Below are positions 51,734-60,526 of a DNA stretch of 64,000 nucleotides, in pieces. The notes beneath the pieces are model-generated. The model saw only the letters and a program-made list of their open reading frames with translations, ran no database searches and was not told the origin of the DNA. Position numbers and translations under genes: made by a program. The DNA lies in contig NZ_JACEHF010000002.1 in the NCBI RefSeq assembly GCF_014180685.1, positions 1 to 64,000 on the forward strand, written 5' to 3'. Position 1 is the stretch's first letter. Every line of letters starts with the position of its first letter. The stretch is from Nocardioides pelophilus (GTDB lineage: Bacteria; Actinomycetota; Actinomycetes; Propionibacteriales; Nocardioidaceae).

Positions 51734-51748
51734 TACATGCATGCATGA
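51734..51748. promoter_or_regulatory. Palindromic site TACATGCATGCATGA upstream of TetR gene
   Basis: Contains a 12-base self-complementary core (CATGCATGCATG) and shares TACATGC with 50366-50385. It lies immediately before the TetR start, where an autoregulatory operator is expected. Confidence 0.55.
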
Positions 51749-52356
51749 ACGCACGTTGCTTCGAAGGGCGGGGCAGCGGGCCGCTGAAGGTTGCGCACCA
51801 CAGTCGCGATCCGCCGCTGTGCGCTGCCCCCGGGCTCCGGAACGTGGAAGACCACGGCGATCTCGCCGGCCATCGACAACTGCGACGCCCGTAGAGCGCT
51901 GGGAAGATGAAAGAAGATCTGCGCCGCCATCGAGGCGTCGCTGGTGAGGAGGTCGAGCGCGCCCACGACCACGACGCCGGCGATCGGCGCGAGGCCCAAA
52001 GAGGCGGTGGCGCTCGTCGAACCGGTGGGCCACGACGGCGATGACCGGGACGGTCAGAACCACAAGCTTGCGATCACGATGTCTATGCTGCCGAGTCCCT
52101 GCTCGTCCAAGGGGCGGTGAACGCGGTCGTGGTCCCTGCGACCCCGGTCAGCGTCGCGATAGGCCGTGTCGCGGTCGGTGGCGCTCCGGGGAAGCAGCCA
52201 GCTCAGACGGCATGTCGTACCCCAACTGCGCCACGACGTCGAGGGTCGGCGCTAGTCCGAGCCACTTCCGATCCGCACAGCAAGCCAAGGCCGGCACTCG
52301 ATCCCCTTGCGCGGCACAATCGGATGGCTCAGCGGATGGAGATGTGCGGGCGCGGT
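51749..52356. other. Stretch without a convincing gene
   Basis: About 600 bases between the TetR promoter and the second MmpL gene. The minus strand has a short hydrophobic frame (MGLAPIAGVVVVGALDLLTS, 51733-51999) and an overlapping frame starting MVLTVPVIAVVAHRFDE. They may be pieces of one decayed membrane protein, but I cannot identify it and no ribosome site is clear. Confidence 0.4.
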
Positions 52357-55300
52357 TCAGGAGGCCGTCTTTGCCCGCGATGCCGCGGGTTGCTCAGAGT
52401 GCCGCGGGTTGCGGGCGGGCCACCAGTTGTGGTTCTCGAGTAGCGCTGCACAGGCGGGGACGATGAGGCTGCGGACCACGAAGGTGTCAAGCAGCAGCCC
52501 GGCTGCGACGGCGAACCCGGTTTGGGCGAGGGTGATCACCGGTGAGCTCAGGAGTGCGATGAAGGTGCTGGCGAAGATGATGCCGGCGGAGGTGATCACC
52601 GGGCCGGTGAGGGTGACGGCTTCGGCGACTGCCGCGCGGGTCAGGGTGGTGCCGTTCTCGCGCATGCGACTCATGAGCAGGATGTTGTAGTCGGCGCCAA
52701 CGGCGACCAGCAGCACGAAAGTGATGACCGGGACGGGGAACTGGATGTCGTGGCCGAGGATGTCTTGGAAGACCAGGGTGGTCAGACCGAGGGCCGCAGC
52801 GCAGGAGAGCGCGACTGAGGCGAGCAGGTACAGGGGGGCGGCGAGGGAGCGCAGCGTGACGATGAGTAGCAGCAGGACGACCAGGAGGACCGCAGCGAGC
52901 ACGAGCTTGGCGTCGTCGTACAGGTAGCGGTTCAGGTCGGCGCCGAGCCCTGCCGCTCCGGTGCCGCTGATGGTCGCGTCGTCGAGACGTGTCTGGTTGA
53001 GCGCGGATTCGGCGGTCGCCTGGGCTTCGTCGAAGCGGCGCAGCCCGTCGGGGCTCAGGGGGTCGGTGTCGCCGGTGACCTGGATGCGTGCGACGCGGCC
53101 GTCGGGGCTGAGAAAGACGTCGCGGGCGTAAGCGAAACGCTGGTCGCGCAGGGCGCTGGCGGGTAGATAGAAGCCGCCTGCCTCTGGGGTGTTGGCCTGA
53201 CGGTTGACTGTTCGCAGGTAGGACTCAGAACGTTCCAGGTTCTCGGCGAGCACGCTGGTCTGACTGATGAGCTCCTCGATTCCCGGAGCGAAGGCCTCGG
53301 CGTTTCCGGCGATCTGGTTGGTGCCGTCCGCCATTTGCCCCAGCCGGGTGCGCAGGATGCGTTGGCCCTTGGTGATCTGTTTGGAACCCTTCTTGGCCTG
53401 GTTCAGCCCGGCGACGAGGCTGTCGAGTCCACCCGCGAGCCGCCCTTGACCGCGGGCGATCCGTGCCGCGCCGTTGGCTGCCTTCTGCAGTCCGGGCAGG
53501 AGTTCGTTCTTCAGGCCGCGGTGGATCTGGGCGAGGCCCTCCCTGGATCGGCGACAGATTGGGTCGGCGGTGCAGAGCAGGTCGCGGTTGAGTGCCTGGA
53601 CGATCAGGTCGATGCCGTCTACTGCGATGCTGACTTGGTCGTGCGCGGTCTGGAGGCCTGTCGCCAAGGTGGCGGCACCGGTCTGGAGGCGGCGGGCGCC
53701 CTGCGCGGCTCCCCGGGTGTTCTTCGCAGCCCGGCCGAGGCCGTCGGTGAGGTCGTTGGTGCCGCTTACCAGCTGGCCAACGCCGTCGTGGGCCTGGTCG
53801 GCGCCGTTGGCCACCTGGTCGATCGCGTCCGCGAGCTGAGTGCTGCCTGAGGAGAGGCGTTCCAGCCCGGGTTGGCCCTCCTCCAGGCCGTCGCTGGCAC
53901 GCCCGAGGCCGTTGGCGAGTCGCTTGAGCTGCCGGGCGATCGATGCCGGCTTCAGAGGCGTGCCGGCCGGCTGGGTGATGCTGCGTACACCAGTCACGCC
54001 GTCGACCTTGGCCACGGCACGGCTGACTTCGTTGAGGACGGCGAGGTCCTTGGGATTGCGCATGTCGCGAGGGGATTCGACCAGCAGATAGTCAGGCAGG
54101 GTCTCGTTGCGGGGGAAGTGCTCCTCCAGCACTGTCAGGCCCTGGTTGCTCGGGGTCTCTTCGGGCTGGGAGTTCCGTTGGTCGTAGGAGATCACCATCG
54201 TCGGCAAGAACGCGGCCAGCGCCACCAACACGGCGGTACCGACCAAGAGCACGCGAGCGGGTCGACGCGCCACGAGCTGGCCCACACGCGACCACGCCGA
54301 GGTCGGTGTGGGCGTACGCGCCGGACCGATTCTCGGGCCGAACCAGACCATCAGCGCCGGGGTAAAGGTCAGGCTCACCGCCACGGTGACCGCGACGCAG
54401 ATCGCCATCGGCGGTCCGGTCGTGGAGAAGATGGCCAGCTTGGTGAACCCCAGGCAGATCGCGGCCAGGATGACCGTGCCCGCGGAGGCCACCAGGGCTG
54501 GTCCCACCCTGGTCGCGGATTCCTCGACCGCCGCGAGCGGGTCGATCCCGCGCCCGAACGCCTCACGGAATCTGCTGATCAGGAACACGCAGTAGTCGGT
54601 GCCGGCGCCGAGCACGATGGCGGTTACGAACGCATCGGTATAGGTCGACAGCGCCATTCCTTGCTCACCGGCCCACGCCAGCACCCCTCGGGCGCAGGCC
54701 AGTGCGACACCGATCGTCACCAAGGTGAGCAGCACCGTGGTGATCCGGCGGTAGATAATCAACAAGATGATGACCAGGAGGAGGCCTGAGACGACGGTGA
54801 TCCTCACCGAGGCGGCGTTCACCTCCGTGGTCAGGTCCGTGATCATCGCCGGGTCGCCGGTCACATGCGTCGTGGTTCCCGATGGCGCCGACAGCTCGTC
54901 AACCTGTTCACGCAGCCAGTGCACGTCCTGCTCGGAGTCCGGCGACCCGATCCCACTGGTCAGCCCCACCACCAGGTAGGCGGCCTGACCGTCCTCGCTG
55001 ACCAGCTGCTGCCGGGCCTCCTTGTTGCCGACGAAGTGCTGCACATCGGAGACCCGCTCCTCATTCGCCTGCAGGGTCCGCACTAGATTGCGGTAGGCGC
55101 GCGTGTCCGCTGCGCTCAAGCCCTTCTCGTTGCGGAACACGACGTAGGCGAACGACTCGGTGCGTCCCGACCCGAACGCCTCATCCATCCGGTGCAACGC
55201 AGCCAACGTCGGAGCATCCTCGGGCAGGAACGCGGCGCTGTTTCGCTCAACCACCGATGGCAGAGACGGCAGCCCGAAGGTCACCGCCGCAGCGGCGATC

Positions 55301-55395
55301 AGCCAGCCCACAACCACCACACGCGGGAAGCGGATTCCCACCGCGCACAAGTGGGCCAGACGGCCCGGCGCCCCAACACCCACGGATACCCCCAC
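52357..55395 (-). CDS. MmpL-family RND transporter, large
   Basis: 1,012 residues from a GTG at 55395. The first helix is VVVVGWLIAAAAVTFGLPSL, followed by the extracytoplasmic loop. The first transporter bundle has RITVVSGLLLVIILLIIYRR and TAIVLGAGTDYCVFLISRFR (GAGTDY). A long helical insertion (residues about 460-700, NDLTDGLGRAAKNTRGAAQG and repeats of GA-rich heptads) is typical of large MmpL proteins that contact periplasmic partners. The second bundle has FVLLVAVGADYNILLMSRMR. It is divergent from a TetR gene with a palindrome between them. Cargo, lipid or drug, unknown. Confidence 0.9.
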   Translation of the reverse strand: MGVSVGVGAPGRLAHLCAVGIRFPRVVVVGWLIAAAAVTFGLPSLPSVVERNSAAFLPEDAPTLAALHRMDEAFGSGRTESFAYVVFRNEKGLSAADTRAYRNLVRTLQANEERVSDVQHFVGNKEARQQLVSEDGQAAYLVVGLTSGIGSPDSEQDVHWLREQVDELSAPSGTTTHVTGDPAMITDLTTEVNAASVRITVVSGLLLVIILLIIYRRITTVLLTLVTIGVALACARGVLAWAGEQGMALSTYTDAFVTAIVLGAGTDYCVFLISRFREAFGRGIDPLAAVEESATRVGPALVASAGTVILAAICLGFTKLAIFSTTGPPMAICVAVTVAVSLTFTPALMVWFGPRIGPARTPTPTSAWSRVGQLVARRPARVLLVGTAVLVALAAFLPTMVISYDQRNSQPEETPSNQGLTVLEEHFPRNETLPDYLLVESPRDMRNPKDLAVLNEVSRAVAKVDGVTGVRSITQPAGTPLKPASIARQLKRLANGLGRASDGLEEGQPGLERLSSGSTQLADAIDQVANGADQAHDGVGQLVSGTNDLTDGLGRAAKNTRGAAQGARRLQTGAATLATGLQTAHDQVSIAVDGIDLIVQALNRDLLCTADPICRRSREGLAQIHRGLKNELLPGLQKAANGAARIARGQGRLAGGLDSLVAGLNQAKKGSKQITKGQRILRTRLGQMADGTNQIAGNAEAFAPGIEELISQTSVLAENLERSESYLRTVNRQANTPEAGGFYLPASALRDQRFAYARDVFLSPDGRVARIQVTGDTDPLSPDGLRRFDEAQATAESALNQTRLDDATISGTGAAGLGADLNRYLYDDAKLVLAAVLLVVLLLLIVTLRSLAAPLYLLASVALSCAAALGLTTLVFQDILGHDIQFPVPVITFVLLVAVGADYNILLMSRMRENGTTLTRAAVAEAVTLTGPVITSAGIIFASTFIALLSSPVITLAQTGFAVAAGLLLDTFVVRSLIVPACAALLENHNWWPARNPRHSEQPAASRAKTAS

Positions 55396-55413
55396 GGTGT
55401 CTGCATCTTTGGT

Positions 55414-55430
55414 TTGTACTCAAAGTACAA
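55414..55430. promoter_or_regulatory. Palindrome TTGTACT-CAA-AGTACAA between MmpL and TetR genes
   Basis: Arms are identical to those at 46106-46122. It lies 19 bases before the MmpL start and 72 bases before the TetR start, a standard place for a TetR operator controlling both. Confidence 0.7.
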
Positions 55431-55501
55431 CATAGACTGGCGCCACAGTCGATACACATCGAACGAACGCAGAGACGTTCGCCCGAAAGGTCAAGGCACA
55501 G

Positions 55502-56080
55502 ATGCGGCAACTGCCAGCAACGATCGCGAGCAAGCTCTACGGCGCAGCAGAGCTGATCGCCGAGCGCGGCATCACCGAGGCCAAGATGGACGACATCGCC
55601 GCCGCCTCCGGCATCCCCCGCGCAACGCTCTACTACTACTTCACAGGCAAGGACGAGATCCTGGCCTTCCTGCTCACCGACATGCTCGAAGCCATCGCCG
55701 GGGAGGTTGCGGCCGCCGTCGGCACCCCCGGAACCGCCCGCGAGCGTCTCGAAGCCGCGGTCCACGCGCAGATCGCCGTCATGCTCGACCAGCCGGCCGC
55801 ATGCCGAGCGCTCGTGGGTGACCTTGGTCGTGCCACCAGACTCCCGGAGCTGGCCCACGCCCTCCAGGAGGCTTTCCAGCGACCCATCGAACAACTTCTC
55901 GACGAAGGCGCCGCCGATGGATCGCTACAGGTCCAGCCCCACCCCGAAGACGCCTCGCTCGCGATCTTTGGCGCCATCACCGTCGCCGGTCTCTACCACG
56001 CCGTCGAAGACACCCGCCCGTCCGCAGAACAAATCGCGAAACGGGTCCTCGCTGTACTGATGCAGGGCCTTGCTGGCTAG
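55502..56080 (+). CDS. TetR-family regulator
   Basis: 192 residues from ATG 55502. The DNA-binding part is SKLYGAAELIAERGITEAKM, then DDIAAASGIPRATLYYYFTG KDEILAFL. The C-terminal domain belongs to the TetR_C group with AHAQIAVMLDQPAACRAL-like helices. It is divergent from the large MmpL gene. The shared operator suggests that it also governs the P450 at 44749. Confidence 0.88.
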   Translation: MRQLPATIASKLYGAAELIAERGITEAKMDDIAAASGIPRATLYYYFTGKDEILAFLLTDMLEAIAGEVAAAVGTPGTARERLEAAVHAQIAVMLDQPAACRALVGDLGRATRLPELAHALQEAFQRPIEQLLDEGAADGSLQVQPHPEDASLAIFGAITVAGLYHAVEDTRPSAEQIAKRVLAVLMQGLAG

Positions 56081-56328
56081 CGTCTCCGACCGCTGTACTC
56101 CTCCGACACCGCTGGAGGTCTCGCTATCGGTGGAGCTCGTCGGAATCTGGAATCAGCAGTTGGGGGCGGCAGTAGCCAGTACCTGGCAGGCGACGGAGGG
56201 CACGCATCGTGAGATCGGGCGCCGACCTTGGCCGAGCACGGCGAGTCGGGACAGATCTGATCGATGCCGGCACGTAGGTCGGGCCGGGCGCTGTGCCGGC
56301 TACGCGAGCCGCACACCAAGCGGATCGA

Positions 56329-57339
56329 TCACCAGCTCCGGCACGATTCTCGAAACTGCCGTGGAGACCGGCCCGTCCACCGCTTGAAGGCGTGCGAGAA
56401 GTTGGTGAGGTCGCTGTAACCGAGGTCAACGGCGATCTCGCTGACCGACATGGATCGGTCGAGTAGCCGTAGCGTGGCGCGCTCAAGCAACGACGACTCG
56501 AGCAACTCGCGGAACGTGGTGCCCTCCTCGTGGAGGCGCCGTTTGAGGGTGCTGGCGGACACTGACAGCTCCTCGGCGACCGTCCGGCACGTCTTGAGCG
56601 CTGCAGCCTCGTCCAACGACGCTCGTACCTTGGCCGAGTACGACGTGGGTCCGACCCTGTGCTCGAGAGCTTCCCGGAGGTCGGCAATGGCGAGCCGATA
56701 GGCAACGGGATCGGAGAATCGACAGACCTCATTCAGAGGCTCAGTGGGCACGTGGAGGAACGTCATCGGGGCGTTGAAAACCATGTTCCCGGGCCGCGCG
56801 TCGTCCTGATCCACGTCGGTCGGTGCTGGCCAACTCGTGTGCAGTCTGACGATTGATTCGTCGCCGACGAGCATCTGGACCAATCGCCGCAGCGCGGCGC
56901 CGCAGTAGGTGACGATCAGGCAGTCCAGGTCCGAATCACCTATGTGGCCTGTGAGCCCAACCGTGAGTCCCTCTTCGTTCGGATGGAACCGTGTCGTGAC
57001 GGCCGTCGTGATCAAGGGAAGATACGTGAGCAGTTCCATGATCTCGGCTACGGACCCTGCGCTGATGAGCGGAACGCTCAAGGGGCCGAAAGAGGTCAAC
57101 TGAGCGTGTTCTGCGAACGCGTGGCCGAGCTTGGTTGCTTGTTCGGCGTCAAGCTCGGGGTAGACCTCCCGGAACCACCGCACCGGGACCTGGCCCTCAA
57201 GCTGCAGCAGGGTCGGATCGGCGGCACTCTCGCGAGTCATGATGGCGCGGAACTGTGCGACCGCGTGCGCGTCGAGCGCTTGGCTCTCGAGCAACTGCGC
57301 GAATGCGGTGTAGGGGACACCCGGTTCGGTGAAGCTCAT
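56329..57339 (-). CDS. AraC-family regulator of the CYP153 operon
   Basis: 336 residues from ATG 57339 (MSFTEPGVPYTAFAQLLESQ), preceded by GAAAGG. The N-terminal sensor domain (about residues 1-210) is the arabinose-binding-like/OruR type, with ATKLGHAFAEHAQLTSFGPL. The C-terminal HTH is CRTVAEELSVSASTLKRRLH, then EEGTTFRELLESSLLERATL and IAVDLGYSDLTNFSHAFKRW TGRSPRQFR. It is divergent from the ferredoxin-CYP153-reductase genes. In Dietzia and related bacteria an AraC regulator at this place activates CYP153 in response to n-alkanes, and the same is inferred here. Confidence 0.88.
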   Translation of the reverse strand: MSFTEPGVPYTAFAQLLESQALDAHAVAQFRAIMTRESAADPTLLQLEGQVPVRWFREVYPELDAEQATKLGHAFAEHAQLTSFGPLSVPLISAGSVAEIMELLTYLPLITTAVTTRFHPNEEGLTVGLTGHIGDSDLDCLIVTYCGAALRRLVQMLVGDESIVRLHTSWPAPTDVDQDDARPGNMVFNAPMTFLHVPTEPLNEVCRFSDPVAYRLAIADLREALEHRVGPTSYSAKVRASLDEAAALKTCRTVAEELSVSASTLKRRLHEEGTTFRELLESSLLERATLRLLDRSMSVSEIAVDLGYSDLTNFSHAFKRWTGRSPRQFRESCRSW

Positions 57340-57461
57340 CGAAGCCTTTCTCTGACCCGAACTCACAACTATCTGGATCCGGTGAACATAGCCAGGCCCG
57401 GCGCCCGCGGCAAGAGTTTGAGCAAGGCATTGCGGCCCCCGACATGCACCAGGAGTTGGTT

Positions 57462-57782
57462 ATGGCAGTGGTTACTTTCGTGTCGCACGACGGCGAGACA
57501 CACGCGGCGTCCCTGGAGGAAGGGCAGTCGTTGATGCAGGTCGCGACGAACAACGCGGTGCCCGGCATCGACGGCGACTGCGGGGGCGAGGCTGCGTGCG
57601 GGACCTGTCACGTCATCGTTGACCCTCGGTGGTCGGACCGCGTGGGGCCATCCGGTGCCGACGAGGAGCAGATGCTCGCCATGAACCCCGAGCGTGAACC
57701 GACCTCTCGGTTGTCCTGCCAGATGGTGGTCTCCGAGGCCTGGGACGGACTGACTGTCCGTCTGCCCGAATTCCAGATGTGA
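57462..57782 (+). CDS. 2Fe-2S ferredoxin
   Basis: 106 residues from ATG 57462 (MAVVTFVSHDGETHAASLEE), with GGAG upstream; an in-frame start six codons earlier is less likely. The cluster ligands are C40, C46, C49 and C86 (GDCGGEAACGTCHVIV and RLSCQMVV), the adrenodoxin/putidaredoxin type. It carries electrons from the reductase to the P450. The CYP153 start is 23 bases after its stop. Confidence 0.92.
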   Translation: MAVVTFVSHDGETHAASLEEGQSLMQVATNNAVPGIDGDCGGEAACGTCHVIVDPRWSDRVGPSGADEEQMLAMNPEREPTSRLSCQMVVSEAWDGLTVRLPEFQM

Positions 57783-57805
57783 TCAACGAGAGGAGCGTCG
57801 AAATC

Positions 57806-59194
57806 ATGAGGATTCCTGAGGCGATCACTGCCAAAGTTCAGTCAGCCATCCCGATGGAGCGGCAGATCCAGGGTGCGCATCTCTACGACAAGACGAGGAG
57901 GTGGGTGACGGGCACCAACGGTGAGCGAATGTTCGTCGAGCGTCCCATCCCGCCAGTCGAAGAAGTCGAGTTCGCGGACATCGACCTCAGCAATCCGTTC
58001 CTGTACCGACAGGGCCGTTGGCAGTCCTACTTCCAGCGGCTGCGGAACGAGGCTCCCGTCCACTATCAGTCGAACAGCCCGTTCGGGCCATTCTGGTCGG
58101 TCACCCGGCACGCCGACATCATCGCCGTCGACAAGAACCATGAGGTCTTCTCAGCCGAACCCTTGATCGTGATCGGCGTGCCACCCCGCTTCCTCGATAT
58201 CGAGATGTTCATCGCAATGGACCCGCCGCGGCACGACCTGCAGCGGCAGGCGGTCCAGGGCGTTGTCGCGCCGAAGAACCTCCGCGAGATGGAGAGTCTC
58301 ATCCGAGAGCGCGTCCGCGAGGTCTTGGACGGCCTTCCGGTCGGCGAACCCTTCAACTGGGTGCAACACGTGTCGATCGAGCTGACGGGCCGCATGCTGG
58401 CCACTTTGCTCGACTTTCCGTACGAGCAACGACACAAGCTGACCTACTGGTCAGATCTTGCGTCGTCGATGGAGCAGGCGAACGGCGGTCCCTCTGACAA
58501 CGACGAGGTCTTCCACGGAATGCGCGACATGGCGCGAGGTCTCAGCGCGCTCTGGCATGACAAGGCCGCCCGAACTGCCGCAGGGGAGGAACCGGGCTTC
58601 GATCTGATCACCATGTTGCAGAGCAACGAGAACACCAAGGACCTGATCGATCGCCCCATGGAGTTCCTCGGAAACCTGGTGCTGCTGATCGTCGGGGGCA
58701 ACGACACGACCCGCAACTCGATGAGTGGCGGCGTTCTTGCGCTCAACCAGTTCCCCGATCAATTTGAGAAGCTGAAGGCCAACCCCGACGTGATCCCCAA
58801 CATGGTGTCGGAGATCATCCGCTGGCAGACTCCGCTCGCCTACATGCGCCGGATCGCCAAGGCGGACACAGTCCTGAACGGCCAGTTCATCCGCAAGGGC
58901 GACAAGGTCGTGATGTGGTACGCCTCCGGCAACCGCGACGAGACTGTGTTCGAGCGTCCGGATGAGCTGATCATCGATCGGCCCAACGCGCGCAACCACA
59001 TCGCCTTTGGCTTCGGCGTCCACCGCTGTATGGGCAATCGGCTGGCCGAGCTCCAGCTGAGGGTCCTGTGGGAGGAACTGCTCCCGCGCTTCGAGAAGAT
59101 CGAGGTCGTGGGGGAGCCGGAGTACGTACAGTCCAACTTCGTACGGGGCATCAGCAAGCTGATGGTCCGGCTCACCGCGAAGCCCACCGCATGA
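57806..59194 (+). CDS. Cytochrome P450 CYP153 family, alkane terminal hydroxylase
   Basis: 462 residues from ATG 57806, with GAGAGGAG ten bases ahead; a GTG at 57779 overlaps the ferredoxin stop. Distinctive CYP153 segments are FIAMDPPRHDLQRQAVQGVV, the I-helix LIVGGNDTTRNSMSGG, SEIIRWQTPLAYMRR (ExxR), and HIAFGFGVHRCMGNRLAELQ with heme ligand C408, then VVGEPEYVQSNFVRGISKL. CYP153 enzymes hydroxylate the terminal carbon of medium-chain alkanes, alkenes or fatty acids. It forms a classic set with ferredoxin and reductase, and overlaps the reductase start as ATGA. Confidence 0.9.
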   Translation: MRIPEAITAKVQSAIPMERQIQGAHLYDKTRRWVTGTNGERMFVERPIPPVEEVEFADIDLSNPFLYRQGRWQSYFQRLRNEAPVHYQSNSPFGPFWSVTRHADIIAVDKNHEVFSAEPLIVIGVPPRFLDIEMFIAMDPPRHDLQRQAVQGVVAPKNLREMESLIRERVREVLDGLPVGEPFNWVQHVSIELTGRMLATLLDFPYEQRHKLTYWSDLASSMEQANGGPSDNDEVFHGMRDMARGLSALWHDKAARTAAGEEPGFDLITMLQSNENTKDLIDRPMEFLGNLVLLIVGGNDTTRNSMSGGVLALNQFPDQFEKLKANPDVIPNMVSEIIRWQTPLAYMRRIAKADTVLNGQFIRKGDKVVMWYASGNRDETVFERPDELIIDRPNARNHIAFGFGVHRCMGNRLAELQLRVLWEELLPRFEKIEVVGEPEYVQSNFVRGISKLMVRLTAKPTA

Positions 59195-60408
59195 GCGTGC
59201 AGCGAGCGGTGATCGTCGGGGCAAGCCATGCCGGTGCCCAAGTCGCCGCCAGTCTGCGCCAGGAAGGCTGGGCCGGCGAGGTTGTCCTGGTCGGTGACGA
59301 GTCGGCACTTCCCTGTCAACGCCCTCCCTTGTCGAAGGCCTACCTGGCAGGGAAGAGCACACTCGCGGAACTGGCGATCCGCAGCGCAGAGTTCTACGCA
59401 CGCCAAGAGATCCGCCTTCTCGGTGCGACCGTGGAGCGGATCGACCGCTCTGCTGGTCGAGTATCGCTGAGCACCGGCGAGTCGCTGGCCTACGACAAGC
59501 TGGCTTTGTGCACCGGCGCGCGTCCGCGACGGCTCCGGGTTCCGGGAGCCCACCTTGCCGGAGTCCACTACCTTCGCACCGCCGCGGACGTGGATTTGAT
59601 CAGAGCGACAGCCAAACCGGGCAGCAGGGCGGTGGTCGTCGGTGGCGGCTATGTCGGGCTGGAGACGGCCGCCTCACTCCGCGCGCTGGGTCTCGACGTC
59701 ACCGTCCTCGAGGCGACCGAGCGAGTCCTCGAACGCGTGACGGCCCCCGAGGTCTCGGCATTTTTCGATCGAATCCACCGTGAGGAGGGGGTGTGCATTC
59801 AGACGAGCGCCCTGGTCGAGGCCCTCGCGGGTGATGCTCGGGTCCGCGAAGTGGTCCTGTCCAGCGGTGAATCAGTCCCGGCAGACCTCGTCATTGTTGG
59901 TATCGGTATCGAGCCGAACACTGAACTCGCCGCATCCGCCGGCCTGGTGATCGACAACGGTGTCGTGATTGACGACCGGGCCCGGACCAGCGATCCGGAC
60001 ATCGTCGCGGCCGGCGACTGCACGAGTCGAGACATCGCCCGCTACGGCAGTCGGGTCCGCCTGGAGTGCGTGCCCAGTGCGGGGGAGCAGGCGAAGGCGG
60101 CGGCGGCGACAATCTCTGGAAAGTGCAGGGAGATTAGGGCGCTTCCGTGGTTCTGGTCAGATCAGTACGACGTCAAGCTTCAGATCGCTGGACTCAACAC
60201 CGGGTACGACGAAGTCGTCCTCAGCGGTGATCCGAACCGGGACCGCGACTTCACCTGCTTCTACCTCCGCCAAGGCGAGCTGATCGCCGCGGACTGTGTC
60301 AACCGCCCCCGCGACTTCGTCTTCAGCAAGCGGCTTCTAACGCAAGCAACTCAGGGCGTTGGGCGGGCAGAGTTGCCCCTGGTGACCGTGAGTGACCTCG
60401 GTGCGTGA
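59191..60408 (+). CDS. Ferredoxin reductase (FAD/NAD-dependent, class I P450 partner)
   Basis: 405 residues from ATG 59191. FAD-binding loop AVIVGASHAGAQVAASLRQE, then the RPPLSKAYLAG segment of Rhodocoxin/putidaredoxin reductases. The NAD-binding loop is VVVGGGYVGLETAASLRALG, with DIVAAGDCTSRDIA for the flavin. The last about 90 residues form the interface domain (WFWSDQYDVKLQIAGLNTGY). It moves electrons from NAD(P)H to the ferredoxin. Overlap with the CYP153 gene indicates one transcript. Confidence 0.92.
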   Translation: MSVQRAVIVGASHAGAQVAASLRQEGWAGEVVLVGDESALPCQRPPLSKAYLAGKSTLAELAIRSAEFYARQEIRLLGATVERIDRSAGRVSLSTGESLAYDKLALCTGARPRRLRVPGAHLAGVHYLRTAADVDLIRATAKPGSRAVVVGGGYVGLETAASLRALGLDVTVLEATERVLERVTAPEVSAFFDRIHREEGVCIQTSALVEALAGDARVREVVLSSGESVPADLVIVGIGIEPNTELAASAGLVIDNGVVIDDRARTSDPDIVAAGDCTSRDIARYGSRVRLECVPSAGEQAKAAAATISGKCREIRALPWFWSDQYDVKLQIAGLNTGYDEVVLSGDPNRDRDFTCFYLRQGELIAADCVNRPRDFVFSKRLLTQATQGVGRAELPLVTVSDLGA

Positions 60409-60526
60409 TGGCCCTCGAGTCGAATCACCGTCGTGGCCTGAGTCGGGCCGCGGTTGTCCGGAGAACCGGCCCATCAGGTAGTCGCAGGACAACGAGAAGC
60501 GGAACCGCTCGTAGAAGGGACAATCG

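Noticed and set aside
51733-51999. Hydrophobic 88-residue minus-strand frame
   Set aside because: No family, no ribosome site, ends within the TetR operator. Reported only as an unassigned stretch.
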